NCBI GenBank assembly: GCA_015493215.1
Contig: WGDP01000027.1
Location: 1-45,009 of the forward strand
Direction: 5' to 3'
DNA: 45,009 bases
Origin: Bacteroidales bacterium
GTDB taxonomy: Bacteria > Bacteroidota > Bacteroidia > Bacteroidales > F082
The notes beneath the pieces are model-generated. The model made no database searches and had not been told where the DNA came from. It saw nothing but the letters and a program-made list of their open reading frames with translations. Shown here one piece after another: positions 17,533-25,330 of this stretch (position 1 is its first letter; every line of letters starts with the position of its first letter). The translations under genes and the position numbers were made by a program.

Positions 17533-18498
17533 ATGAAAAAAGTATTAGGCATAGGAAATGCATTGGTAGATGCATTAAATAAACTTGAAAACGATGATTT
17601 GTTAAACGAATTGGGGTTGCCCAAAGGCAGTATGCAATTGGTTGATGCCCAAACTTCGAAAGCCATACAGGAAAAAAGCAAGAACCTTGAAAAAGAGATG
17701 GCCTCGGGCGGCTCGGCTGCAAACACCATTCACGGATTGGCAAATTTGGGCGTTGAAACAGCCTTTATCGGAACTGTGGGCAAAGATGAGATTGGCAATT
17801 TTTTTATCGAAGATTTGAAAAAAAGCGGTATTAAACCGTTGTTAAATCTTTCCGAAACCCCTTCGGGTTTGGCAAACGCCATGATTTCACCCGATGGAGA
17901 ACGCACATTTGGTACTTACCTCGGTGCCGCCATCGAACTTTCGGCATCCGATTTAAAACCGGAGCAGTTTAAAGATTACGATATTCTTCATGTTGAAGGT
18001 TATCTTGTTCAAAACCACGATTTACTTGAAGGAATCTTAAAAACCGCCAAAGAGCAGGGAATGGAAATATCACTTGATTTGGCCAGTTACAATGTGGTTG
18101 AAGACAATCTGGATTTTCTTACAAAAATGGTTAATCAGTATGTTGATATCGTTTTTGCCAACGAAGAAGAGGCAAAAGCTTTTACCGGACAAGAACCTGA
18201 CGATGCACTGAACACGCTGGCTGAAGCAACAAAAATAGCCATCGTAAAAGTGGGCAGTAAAGGATCAATGATAAAAGAAAATAACAAGATAGCCAACGTG
18301 GGTGTTGAAAAAACCAAGGTGGTTGATACTACCGGCGCAGGTGATTTGTATGCAGCAGGTTTTTTATACGGATATGTAAACAATCTCCCTCACGAAAAAT
18401 CGGGGCAAATTGGTGCGCTGCTTGCTTCTAAAGTTATTGCCGATTACGGCGCCAAAATCGGTGAAACCGACTGGAAAGAGATTAAAAACAGAATTTAA
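17533..18498 (+). CDS. PfkB-family carbohydrate kinase (adenosine kinase-like)
   Basis: This is a 321-residue cytoplasmic protein of the ribokinase/PfkB fold. It carries the N-terminal signature around GGSAANTIHGLANLG and GTVGKDEIG, and the C-terminal signature DTTGAGD (residues 265-271), with D271 the catalytic base and GAG the anion hole. The ADP/ATP-side segment NEEEAKAFTG is typical. Bacteroidota proteins of this layout are usually annotated as adenosine kinase or sugar kinase. Sequence alone does not settle nucleoside versus sugar, so the substrate is left open. It ends 12 bases before the asnS GTG, which suggests co-transcription. Length matches the family. Confidence 0.9.
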   Translation: MKKVLGIGNALVDALNKLENDDLLNELGLPKGSMQLVDAQTSKAIQEKSKNLEKEMASGGSAANTIHGLANLGVETAFIGTVGKDEIGNFFIEDLKKSGIKPLLNLSETPSGLANAMISPDGERTFGTYLGAAIELSASDLKPEQFKDYDILHVEGYLVQNHDLLEGILKTAKEQGMEISLDLASYNVVEDNLDFLTKMVNQYVDIVFANEEEAKAFTGQEPDDALNTLAEATKIAIVKVGSKGSMIKENNKIANVGVEKTKVVDTTGAGDLYAAGFLYGYVNNLPHEKSGQIGALLASKVIADYGAKIGETDWKEIKNRI

Positions 18499-18510
18499 AA
18501 TTGTTGTGTT

Positions 18511-19950
18511 GTGAAAAGAACAGAAATTAAAGCGGTTCTTCAACAAGGTGATGTTGGAGCAAAAGTAAAAGTCATGGGCTGGGTGCGTACAAAGCGCATC
18601 GGTAAAAATGTTGCTTTTATTGCATTGAACGATGGTTCTACCATTAAAAATGTTCAGGTTGTGGTTGATACTACCGGCGATTTTGTAAAACTGCTCGAAA
18701 ACGTTTACACTGGGGCTGCCCTTTCGGTGGAAGGAAACCTGGTTGAATCGCTCGGTAGCGGACAAAAAGTTGAAATACACGCCGAAAAAATTGATTTGTT
18801 GGGCAAAGCCGATCCCAATGAATATCCGCTGCAACCCAAAAAACATTCGTTGGAGTTTTTACGCGAAAAAGCACATTTACGTTTTCGTACCAACACCTTC
18901 AGCGCCATCGCCCGCATCAGACATGCCATGATTTTTGCCGTTCATAAGTTTTTTAACGACAAGGGCTTTTATAATATTCACACACCTATTATTACAGGTT
19001 CCGATGCCGAAGGTGCCGGGGAAATGTTTCAGGTTACCACCCTCGATTTAAGCAATCCGCCAAAGGATGATGAAGGGAACCTTAATTTTAAAGAAGACTT
19101 CTTTGGAAAAGCCTCTAACCTTACGGTTTCCGGACAACTTGAAGCTGAGCTGGCTGCGTTGGCACTTGGTAAAGTTTATACTTTCGGGCCTACATTCCGT
19201 GCCGAAAACTCAAACACCACCCGCCATCTTGCAGAGTTTTGGATGATTGAACCTGAAATGGCTTTCAACGACATAAATGATGACATGGATTTAGCCGAGG
19301 AGATGTTAAAGTATGTCATCAGATACGCTTTGGACAACTGCATGGACGACCTGGAGTTTCTTAGCAAACGACAGCAGGATGAAGAAAAAAACAAAAAAGC
19401 CGACGAACGCTCCATGGAGTTGATTGAAAAGCTGAATTTTGTTTTGGAAAACCCGTTTGCCAGAATCACCTACACCGAGGCTATTCAGATTTTGCGTAAT
19501 TCAAAACCCAACAAAAAGAAAAGATTTCAGTTTGTTATAGAGGGCTGGGGTGCCGATTTACAATCGGAACACGAACGCTATCTCGTGGAAAAACATTTTA
19601 AAACTCCCGTTATACTTACTGACTATCCCAAAGACATTAAAGCCTTTTATATGAAACAAAACGATGATGGCAAAACCGTTAGAGCCATGGATGTTTTGTT
19701 CCCCCAAATAGGCGAAATAATTGGAGGTTCGCAGCGCGAAGAGGATTACGACAAACTGTACAACAGAATGAAAGAAATGCATATTCCCGAAGAGTCGATG
19801 TGGTGGTATCTGGAAACCCGAAAATTCGGGTCGGTGCCACATGCTGGATTTGGGCTTGGCTTTGAGCGCCTTATTTTGTTTTTAACCGGGATGGGTAACA
19901 TCAGAGATGTGATTCCATTTCCGCGTACACCTCAAAACCTCGAATTTTAA
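18511..19950 (+). CDS. asnS: Asparagine--tRNA ligase
   Basis: This 479-residue class II aminoacyl-tRNA synthetase charges tRNA-Asn with asparagine. The start is GTG at 18511; no in-frame ATG lies near the N-terminus, and the OB-fold ([27 protein letters not shown]) begins right after it. Catalytic motifs are intact: motif 2 [21 protein letters not shown] (from residue 229) and motif 3 GFGLGFERL (from 446). The lysine-rich insert around [16 protein letters not shown] is a common insertion in this branch. Length is slightly above the ~466 residues of the E. coli enzyme. The C-terminus [11 protein letters not shown] is characteristic of AsnRS rather than AspRS. A terminator follows directly. Confidence 0.97.
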   Translation: MKRTEIKAVLQQGDVGAKVKVMGWVRTKRIGKNVAFIALNDGSTIKNVQVVVDTTGDFVKLLENVYTGAALSVEGNLVESLGSGQKVEIHAEKIDLLGKADPNEYPLQPKKHSLEFLREKAHLRFRTNTFSAIARIRHAMIFAVHKFFNDKGFYNIHTPIITGSDAEGAGEMFQVTTLDLSNPPKDDEGNLNFKEDFFGKASNLTVSGQLEAELAALALGKVYTFGPTFRAENSNTTRHLAEFWMIEPEMAFNDINDDMDLAEEMLKYVIRYALDNCMDDLEFLSKRQQDEEKNKKADERSMELIEKLNFVLENPFARITYTEAIQILRNSKPNKKKRFQFVIEGWGADLQSEHERYLVEKHFKTPVILTDYPKDIKAFYMKQNDDGKTVRAMDVLFPQIGEIIGGSQREEDYDKLYNRMKEMHIPEESMWWYLETRKFGSVPHAGFGLGFERLILFLTGMGNIRDVIPFPRTPQNLEF

Positions 19951-19956
19951 CAATAT

Positions 19957-19990
19957 AAAAGCTCACGTAATTTTATGGTGAGCTTTTTTT
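19957..19990 (+). terminator. Rho-independent terminator after asnS
   Basis: AAAAGCTCAC (19957-19966) pairs with GTGAGCTTTT (19978-19987) across an 11-base loop and runs into a T-tract to 19990. It lies immediately after the asnS stop. Confidence 0.85.
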
Positions 19991-20004
19991 AAACCCTTTT
20001 TTTG

Positions 20005-21000
20005 ATGAACAATTTTTCAATACAAATGGCACCTTTTCAGGGAATCACGAATCGCGTGTTCCGAAAAGTTTATACACGTCATTTTACAGGTATTGATAAG
20101 CTGTTCACCCCCTTTTTTACAGGCATCCAAAAGCAGAAATTAAGTTTACAGGAAACCAAAGAGCTGGGCAACACTCACGAAAACAACATTCCCGTTATAC
20201 CTCAAATACTCAGCAAAGATGCCGCTGAAATAGAACGCTTTGCCATCCTTTGTCATCAACTCGGTTTTACCGAAATAAACTGGAATCTCGGCTGTCCGTA
20301 TCCACGCGTTGCCAACAAAGGACGAGGTTCGGGTATGCTTTTGTATCCTGATAAAGTGGATAAGATTCTTTGTGAGGTGATGGATAAAATTCCTGTAAAA
20401 CTATCTGTAAAACTTAGGTTGGGATATCTAAATGAAACAGAAATTTTTAAATTGTTGCCTGTATTTAACCGCTATCCCATACAAGAGCTTACCGTTCATG
20501 CCCGCATAGGAAAACAGCTGTATAAAGGCAGTGTAAACCGTACTGTTTTTGAGGAAGTTATAAAACAATCTGACATTCCCGTTGGATATAATGGTGATAT
20601 CTTTACTAAAGATGATTCTGTGGAACTTTTGCAACAATTTCCCAACCTTAAGTTTGTAATGCTTGGCAGAGGATTGTTGGTTGATCCGTTTTTACCTGCT
20701 TATATTAAAGGATATAACACCCCTGAACTTTCGCAACAAAAACCTGCCATACGTAAGTTTGTTGACGATTTGTATTATCACCGGCGAAAACAACACCACG
20801 ACGGCCTGCAAACGCTGGGAAACATGAAAGAGTACTGGTGGTATCTGGCCTACTCCTTTAGCAAACCACACAAGGTGTTTGGAAGGATAAAAAAAGTAAA
20901 ATCGTTTAACGATTACGAAGATGCCGTAAATGCTGTTTTTAACGATTTTGAGTGGCTTGGCCAGCAAGCCAATCTGTTTAGAAAAGAAAAAAACAGATAA
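20005..21000 (+). CDS. tRNA-dihydrouridine synthase (DusB-like)
   Basis: This 331-residue flavoenzyme reduces specific uridines in tRNA to dihydrouridine, using FMN and NADPH. A TIM-barrel start (MAPFQGITNRVFR) is followed by the family signature NWNLGCPYPRVANKGRGSGML, whose C97 is the catalytic acid. Other hallmarks are KLRLGY, the TVHARIGKQLYKG segment (tRNA/FMN contact) and MLGRGLLVDPFL. The open frame could start three bases earlier at a TTG, but ATG at 20005 is the sensible start. There is no room for a promoter between the asnS terminator and this start, so expression may come from read-through or from within the terminator region. Which of the Dus subfamilies (A, B, C) cannot be told here. 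Confidence 0.92.
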   Translation: MNNFSIQMAPFQGITNRVFRKVYTRHFTGIDKLFTPFFTGIQKQKLSLQETKELGNTHENNIPVIPQILSKDAAEIERFAILCHQLGFTEINWNLGCPYPRVANKGRGSGMLLYPDKVDKILCEVMDKIPVKLSVKLRLGYLNETEIFKLLPVFNRYPIQELTVHARIGKQLYKGSVNRTVFEEVIKQSDIPVGYNGDIFTKDDSVELLQQFPNLKFVMLGRGLLVDPFLPAYIKGYNTPELSQQKPAIRKFVDDLYYHRRKQHHDGLQTLGNMKEYWWYLAYSFSKPHKVFGRIKKVKSFNDYEDAVNAVFNDFEWLGQQANLFRKEKNR

Positions 21001-21014
21001 TCAGCGGTTTTTCT

Positions 21015-21022
21015 TATTTTTG
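21015..21022 (+). promoter_or_regulatory. Candidate -7 promoter box (TATTTTTG) for the START-domain gene
   Basis: TATTTTTG lies 16 bases before the ATG at 21039, in the 38-base gap after the dihydrouridine synthase. It would give a very short leader of about ten bases. Confidence 0.5.
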
Positions 21023-21038
21023 CGTTCAACAATAAAGT

Positions 21039-21671
21039 ATGAGGGCATCTTTTTTATTTCTTTTTATTTTTTCTTCCCTGTCGCTGTTTTCGCAGATTGA
21101 TAATGATGATGGCTGGAAACTGGTAAAGCAGCAAAAGGGTATTAATGTTTACGTGAAACCGATTCCGCAAACTCCCGTTAATGCTATAAAAGCCACTAAA
21201 ATTGTTAACTGCTCCCTCGCTTCAGCTGTTGCTTTATTGTTGGATGTTGATTGCCATACCGAATGGATGTATCAGTGTAAAAAAGCCAAAGTGGTAAAAA
21301 AGGTCAACGATTCAACCTGGTACTATTATGCTCAATCGGATACTCCCTGGCCTGTTTTAGACAGAGATTATGTGTCGAAAATTGAATTAAAACGAAATAG
21401 TAAAAATAGCGTTAGCATTGTTGGCCACGGCATTCCCGATTATTTACCCGAAGTAAAAGATGTGGTTCGGCTGCCATATTCTTTTTCCGAGTGGCGGTTT
21501 ACTTCGCTGGAACCCAACAAAATATATGCTGAGCTGTTTCTGTCAGTTGATGTGGGCGGATCAGTACCTCCGTGGTTATTAAATTTATTTGCCACGCGGG
21601 GGCCTTATCAAACCATGCTTAACTTTTCAATTCGGGTGCATGATAAAAAATATAAAAATGCTGCTTTCTAG
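21039..21671 (+). CDS. Exported START-domain lipid-binding-like protein
   Basis: This 210-residue protein has a signal peptide (residues 1-19, FSSLSLFSQ). The remainder reads as one START domain: DGWKLVKQQKGINVYVKP, then a central DVDCHTEWMYQCKKAKVV, the helix-loop segment SDTPWPVLDRDYV and the C-terminal helix PPWLLNLFATRGPYQTMLNF. START domains bind lipids or hydrophobic ligands in a deep cavity. Exported versions occur in several Gram-negative groups and may carry lipid across the periplasm, but the ligand is unknown here. It has its own TAnnTTTG box. Its stop codon sits inside the left arm of a 15-bp inverted repeat, which may terminate its message. Confidence 0.88.
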   Translation: MRASFLFLFIFSSLSLFSQIDNDDGWKLVKQQKGINVYVKPIPQTPVNAIKATKIVNCSLASAVALLLDVDCHTEWMYQCKKAKVVKKVNDSTWYYYAQSDTPWPVLDRDYVSKIELKRNSKNSVSIVGHGIPDYLPEVKDVVRLPYSFSEWRFTSLEPNKIYAELFLSVDVGGSVPPWLLNLFATRGPYQTMLNFSIRVHDKKYKNAAF

Positions 21672-21717
21672 TTTTGGAAAAGTTTCTAAATCTTCGCTGA
21701 CTAACTTTTCCAAAACT
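21670..21717 (+). terminator. 15-bp perfect stem-loop overlapping the START gene stop
   Basis: AGTTTTGGAAAAGTT (21670-21684) and AACTTTTCCAAAACT (21703-21717) are exact reverse complements with an 18-base loop. The left arm begins at the second base of the TAG stop. No T-run follows, so it may be an mRNA 3'-end stabiliser or a weak terminator rather than a classical one. Confidence 0.5.
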
Positions 21718-21794
21718 CTTAAAGAAAGTAGCTTGTTTACCGACCGCTTTCGCCTGTTTACCGATATTTTATTTATTTTCGTTACCAACCGGCT

Positions 21795-21802
21795 TATTTT
21801 TG
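21795..21802 (+). promoter_or_regulatory. Candidate -7 promoter box (TATTTTTG) for the LiaF-like/LytS/LytTR operon
   Basis: TATTTTTG lies 27 bases before the ATG at 21829, in a 157-base gap. It would drive the three genes to 24377, which are separated by 3 and 2 bases. Confidence 0.45.
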
Positions 21803-21828
21803 TCGGTGATTAATAAAACTATCTTGTT

Positions 21829-22560
21829 ATGAATCAAAAACCAAATGATAGCCGCCTGATTATAGGACTCATACTTATTGCACTGGGGGCGATACTGATG
21901 TTTAACACCATGGGGCTGGTTGACTGGCCCGTCAGTACTTATATATTTTCATGGAAAACCCTGCTTATATTAATAGGTGTCGTACTAATTAATAACAAAC
22001 AGCGAAAAGTTGCCGGAACCATATTAATAGTGCTTGGGGTAACTTTTTGGATTCCCTCAATTTTCGATGTTAATGTGCGTTTTCACCAGGTATTTTGGCC
22101 TCTGATTTTAATCGGGGTTGGCGTACTGGTCATATCCCGCAGGGGAAATGTTCCCGGCAAAAATAATTTTGATAAAGAAAAATGGAAGCGCCATTTTGGA
22201 GGATCAACGACCTATCAGGATGACTTTATAAACGATGTTTCCATTTTTGGCGGCGGCCATAAAAAAGTAGATTCAAAAAACTTTAAAGGAGGAAACCTTA
22301 CCTCGGTTTTTGGTGGCTCCGAAATAAATATGGTGAGTGCTGAAATGGATGCAGATGGTTGTGTTATTGACGTGTTTACACTGTTTGGAGGCACCACCCT
22401 GATTGTACCCAATACCTGGAAAATTCAAATCGATGCCGTTTCAATACTAGGTGGGTTTAACGACAAGCGAAGAGTGGCTGCTTCGGAATTGGATAAGTCG
22501 AAAACACTGATAATTAAAGGGGTAGTTATGCTGGGAGGTATCGAAATTAAAAGCTATTAA
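21829..22560 (+). CDS. LiaF-like membrane protein (DUF5668-type N-terminus, LiaF C-terminal solenoid)
   Basis: This 243-residue protein starts with four closely spaced hydrophobic segments (residues ~10-105: LIIGLILIALGAILMF, LLILIGVVLI, TILIVLGVTFWIP, FWPLILIGVGVLVI). A cytoplasmic beta-solenoid follows with recurring FGG motifs (SIFGGGHKKV, SVFGGSEINM, TLFGGTTLIV, SILGGFND, VMLGGIEI). This is the layout of LiaF and cell-wall-active-antibiotic response proteins. In Firmicutes LiaF inhibits a two-component system responding to envelope stress. Here the next two genes encode a LytS-type kinase and a LytTR regulator, so a comparable modulatory role is a reasonable inference. The stop is three bases before the kinase GTG. 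Confidence 0.85.
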   Translation: MNQKPNDSRLIIGLILIALGAILMFNTMGLVDWPVSTYIFSWKTLLILIGVVLINNKQRKVAGTILIVLGVTFWIPSIFDVNVRFHQVFWPLILIGVGVLVISRRGNVPGKNNFDKEKWKRHFGGSTTYQDDFINDVSIFGGGHKKVDSKNFKGGNLTSVFGGSEINMVSAEMDADGCVIDVFTLFGGTTLIVPNTWKIQIDAVSILGGFNDKRRVAASELDKSKTLIIKGVVMLGGIEIKSY

Positions 22561-22563
22561 ACC

Positions 22564-23622
22564 GTGGACACACCTGTTTTATCTAAAAAATACTACCTGA
22601 CAAGCTATTTTGTAATATGGCTGGCTATTATTGTCATCCATGCTGCCTTACTATTTTTTCTGTACGATATATCGCTAACCGAAAGTATAACCGACAGTAT
22701 AGTGTTTAACCTCTTTTTTGCCATTGCAGGTTATACGCTTTGGTTTGTTATTAAGTATAATCTTAAAGACAAACCAACGGGCATCGACCTGTTTTTTCAA
22801 CACCTGATGGTGGCTGCTGTCATCATAACAATATGGTATCTCGTTTCTTATTACACCTTGTCAGGATTTTTCCATGGCGATGCCGATTATCTGCTTTTCT
22901 TAAAAGAATCGACACCATGGCGAATTATTACAGGGCTGTTTTATTACATAGTTTATGTGTTGATTTATTATCTGATTTTGTATTATGAGGATTTGCAACA
23001 AAAGTTGAAGCGTGAAGGCGAGCTTAAAACCCTTGTAAAAGAGGCTGAGCTGGATGCGTTAAAATCGCAGATAAATCCACATTTTTTATTTAACAGTCTT
23101 AATTCGGTTAGCTCACTTACCCTCTCCAAGCCCGATAAAGCACAGGAGATGGTGATAAAATTATCTGACTTTTTACGATATTCGTTAAGCTCCGACAGAA
23201 AATCAACCACCACGCTAAAAAAGGAGTTTGAAAATATTAAACGATATCTCGACATTGAAAAGGTGCGATTTGGAGAACGGTTAAACTTTGCGCCGAATAT
23301 TCCAGATGAATGCCTTAGTGCCGAAGTCCCCGGCCTGATTTTGCAACCACTTATGGAAAATGCCATAAAGCACGGGGTTTATAACAGTACCGAGGAAGTT
23401 AAAATTGTGCTTTCATGCGAAAAAAACGAAGACTTTATTACCATCACCATTAGCAATAAGTACGACCCCTCGGCCATTCGGAAAAAAGGAGAAGGAATAG
23501 GCCTTAAAAACATTAAAACCAGATTGTTGATAATATACCATCGTAACGATTTGCTTCAAACCGGCTCGGATGGAAAAACATTTGTTGCCAAACTTAAAAT
23601 ACCTTTAGTAAAACCTGAATAG
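22564..23622 (+). CDS. LytS-type sensor histidine kinase
   Basis: This 352-residue membrane kinase starts at GTG (22564), three bases after the upstream stop; no in-frame ATG occurs before the membrane region. About four hydrophobic segments occupy residues 13-140 with no large extracytoplasmic domain. A short coiled coil (about 141-165) leads to a His_kinase domain (PF06580-like): the phosphoacceptor is H173 in SQINPHFLFNSLNS, the N-box is LQPLMENAIKHGV, and the glycine box is GEGIGLKNIKTRL. Such kinases lack a classical HisKA domain and pair with LytTR regulators. The partner regulator starts two bases downstream. The lack of a sensor domain fits a kinase controlled by a membrane partner, here possibly the LiaF-like protein. 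Confidence 0.93.
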   Translation: MDTPVLSKKYYLTSYFVIWLAIIVIHAALLFFLYDISLTESITDSIVFNLFFAIAGYTLWFVIKYNLKDKPTGIDLFFQHLMVAAVIITIWYLVSYYTLSGFFHGDADYLLFLKESTPWRIITGLFYYIVYVLIYYLILYYEDLQQKLKREGELKTLVKEAELDALKSQINPHFLFNSLNSVSSLTLSKPDKAQEMVIKLSDFLRYSLSSDRKSTTTLKKEFENIKRYLDIEKVRFGERLNFAPNIPDECLSAEVPGLILQPLMENAIKHGVYNSTEEVKIVLSCEKNEDFITITISNKYDPSAIRKKGEGIGLKNIKTRLLIIYHRNDLLQTGSDGKTFVAKLKIPLVKPE

Positions 23623-23624
23623 CC

Positions 23625-24377
23625 ATGAAAAAAATAAAAGTTGTAATTATTGAAGACGAAGCTCCTGCACGGGATTTGCTTAGAGCCTATCTTAGCAATG
23701 AAACAGATATCGAGATTGCAGAGGAGTGTGAAAATGGTTTTGACGGAATTAAAGCCATTTCAAAGCACAAACCCGATTTGATTTTTCTCGATGTGCAAAT
23801 GCCTAAACTTACCGGCTTCGAAATGCTGGAACTGCTTGACAATTATCCTCAAATTATTTTCACCACCGCTTACGACCAGTATGCCATTAAGGCATTTGAG
23901 TTGAACGCCACCGACTATTTGATGAAACCTTTTTCTAAAGAGCGGTTCTTAAAGGCATTATCCAAAGCAAAAAGTCAAATTCAGGAAAAAAAACCCGAAG
24001 GCGAAAACGTTAAACAACTGGTGTCCAAATTAAAGGAACAGAGCGAAACCATTGACAGGATTTTTGTAAAAACCGGAAGCCGGATTGATGTTATACCCGT
24101 TGACGAAATCATCAGAATAGATGCTCAGGATGATTACGCCGAAATTGTTACAAAAAACAAATCGTATCTGAAAAAGGAAACCATGAACTTTTTAGAGAAA
24201 AATTTACCAAAATCTAACTTTATCAGGGTTCACCGTTCATCCATTATCAACAGCGATTATATGGATAAAATTGAAAAATACGGTAAGGAGAGCTATTTGG
24301 TTGTACTAAAAGATGGTAGCAGAGTAAATGTAAGTAAATCAAGAATTAAAGAATTAAAAACTACACTGGGTATTTAA
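23625..24377 (+). CDS. LytTR-family response regulator
   Basis: This 250-residue regulator has a receiver domain (residues 1-120) with the acidic pair E10/D11, phosphoacceptor D56 in FLDVQMP, T80/T81 and K101 in MKPFS. After a linker (about 120-145) comes a LytTR DNA-binding domain with IFVKTGSRIDVIPVDEIIRIDAQDDYAEI, then FIRVHRSSIIN and SRINVSK-like strands. LytTR proteins bind direct repeats upstream of target genes, often envelope or secretion genes; targets are not visible here. It is the last gene of its operon and converges on the Omp28-like gene across 99 bases. Confidence 0.95.
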   Translation: MKKIKVVIIEDEAPARDLLRAYLSNETDIEIAEECENGFDGIKAISKHKPDLIFLDVQMPKLTGFEMLELLDNYPQIIFTTAYDQYAIKAFELNATDYLMKPFSKERFLKALSKAKSQIQEKKPEGENVKQLVSKLKEQSETIDRIFVKTGSRIDVIPVDEIIRIDAQDDYAEIVTKNKSYLKKETMNFLEKNLPKSNFIRVHRSSIINSDYMDKIEKYGKESYLVVLKDGSRVNVSKSRIKELKTTLGI

Positions 24378-24476
24378 ACTCCGGTATGGTTGTTGGCAGA
24401 GAATATGATGTGTGTTCTCAGCACCTTGAAAAGCAAATCACCATTTTGATGAGCAACAAAACTAAAAAGTAACGCA

Positions 24477-25313
24477 CTAATTCACATCCTTTTCCACAAC
24501 CTGTATTACTGATTTGGTATCGTTATCATAAACATATGCCACCACGTGACTGTTGTCGGGGTCGCCGGCGAGGGTGTATTGATACGACTTGGTATATTGT
24601 TTTCCAACTTCCACGGCATCGCCAAAAATATTTTCACCCCAGGTGCCGTTTACCGCTCCGCGAAACATATGCATAAACACATAATCGTTAATAATGGGGG
24701 TATCGCCAACTTCGGGATTTTCATTTTTTTGAGCCGAAACAATGCTGTCTTCGGTAATGCCCACAAACAGGCTGTAAGTACTTGACATACTTTTTAAAAA
24801 CTCTGTGGTAACATCAATGGAAACCATGCCACTTGAAAAGGAGGTTGACAGCGTTATTTTGGCTTCTGCCTCTTTTTGCATTTCGTCGGCTACTTTTACG
24901 CCCCATTTATCCTTTACAACAATGTAATCGCCGGGCGAGTTGGGAATGCGGTCGATTAACCCGCTGGGATAATTTTGCAAACCAAACCAGTTATTCCATT
25001 CGTTGCCTGCCGGTGTGCGATAGTCATTATCAAAGGCGCTGCCCGGATGGGGGTCGGCAAAATAGCCGGCATGAACCGCCATTACAACAAGCCTTTCACC
25101 ATACAAATGCTTCAGGTTGTGCGCAATAACCGCTGCTATGGGACAGTTAACACAGGTGTGTCCGGTAAAATCTTCCAACAGCACATTTTTTACAACCCCG
25201 GTAGTGTCGTTGCCGCCACCATTGTTTTCTTTAAAAGGAGGCGAAACCTTTTCGCAGGCACTAAAAACTACAATAAGTGCTATAACAAACGATATTATTT
25301 TAAATGTTTTCAT
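24477..25313 (-). CDS. Omp28-like lipoprotein with CxxC thiol motif
   Basis: The protein has 278 residues from the ATG at 25313. The open frame continues upstream to 25403, but that part overlaps the end of the previous gene and lies ahead of the signal peptide, so the shorter start is preferred. The lipobox is VVFSAC with C20 as lipidated cysteine. After a Gly/Asn/Asp-rich linker comes VLLEDFTGHTCVNCPIAA, a thioredoxin-like opening with C54 and C57. This matches Omp28-related outer-membrane proteins of Bacteroidota. A thiol-handling or metal-binding role at the envelope is inferred. It is the last gene of a minus-strand unit led by tlpA and the DUF6029-like gene, 17 bases downstream of the latter. 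Confidence 0.85.
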   Translation of the reverse strand: MKTFKIISFVIALIVVFSACEKVSPPFKENNGGGNDTTGVVKNVLLEDFTGHTCVNCPIAAVIAHNLKHLYGERLVVMAVHAGYFADPHPGSAFDNDYRTPAGNEWNNWFGLQNYPSGLIDRIPNSPGDYIVVKDKWGVKVADEMQKEAEAKITLSTSFSSGMVSIDVTTEFLKSMSSTYSLFVGITEDSIVSAQKNENPEVGDTPIINDYVFMHMFRGAVNGTWGENIFGDAVEVGKQYTKSYQYTLAGDPDNSHVVAYVYDNDTKSVIQVVEKDVN

Positions 25314-25330
25314 AATGACTGTTTCTTCTG

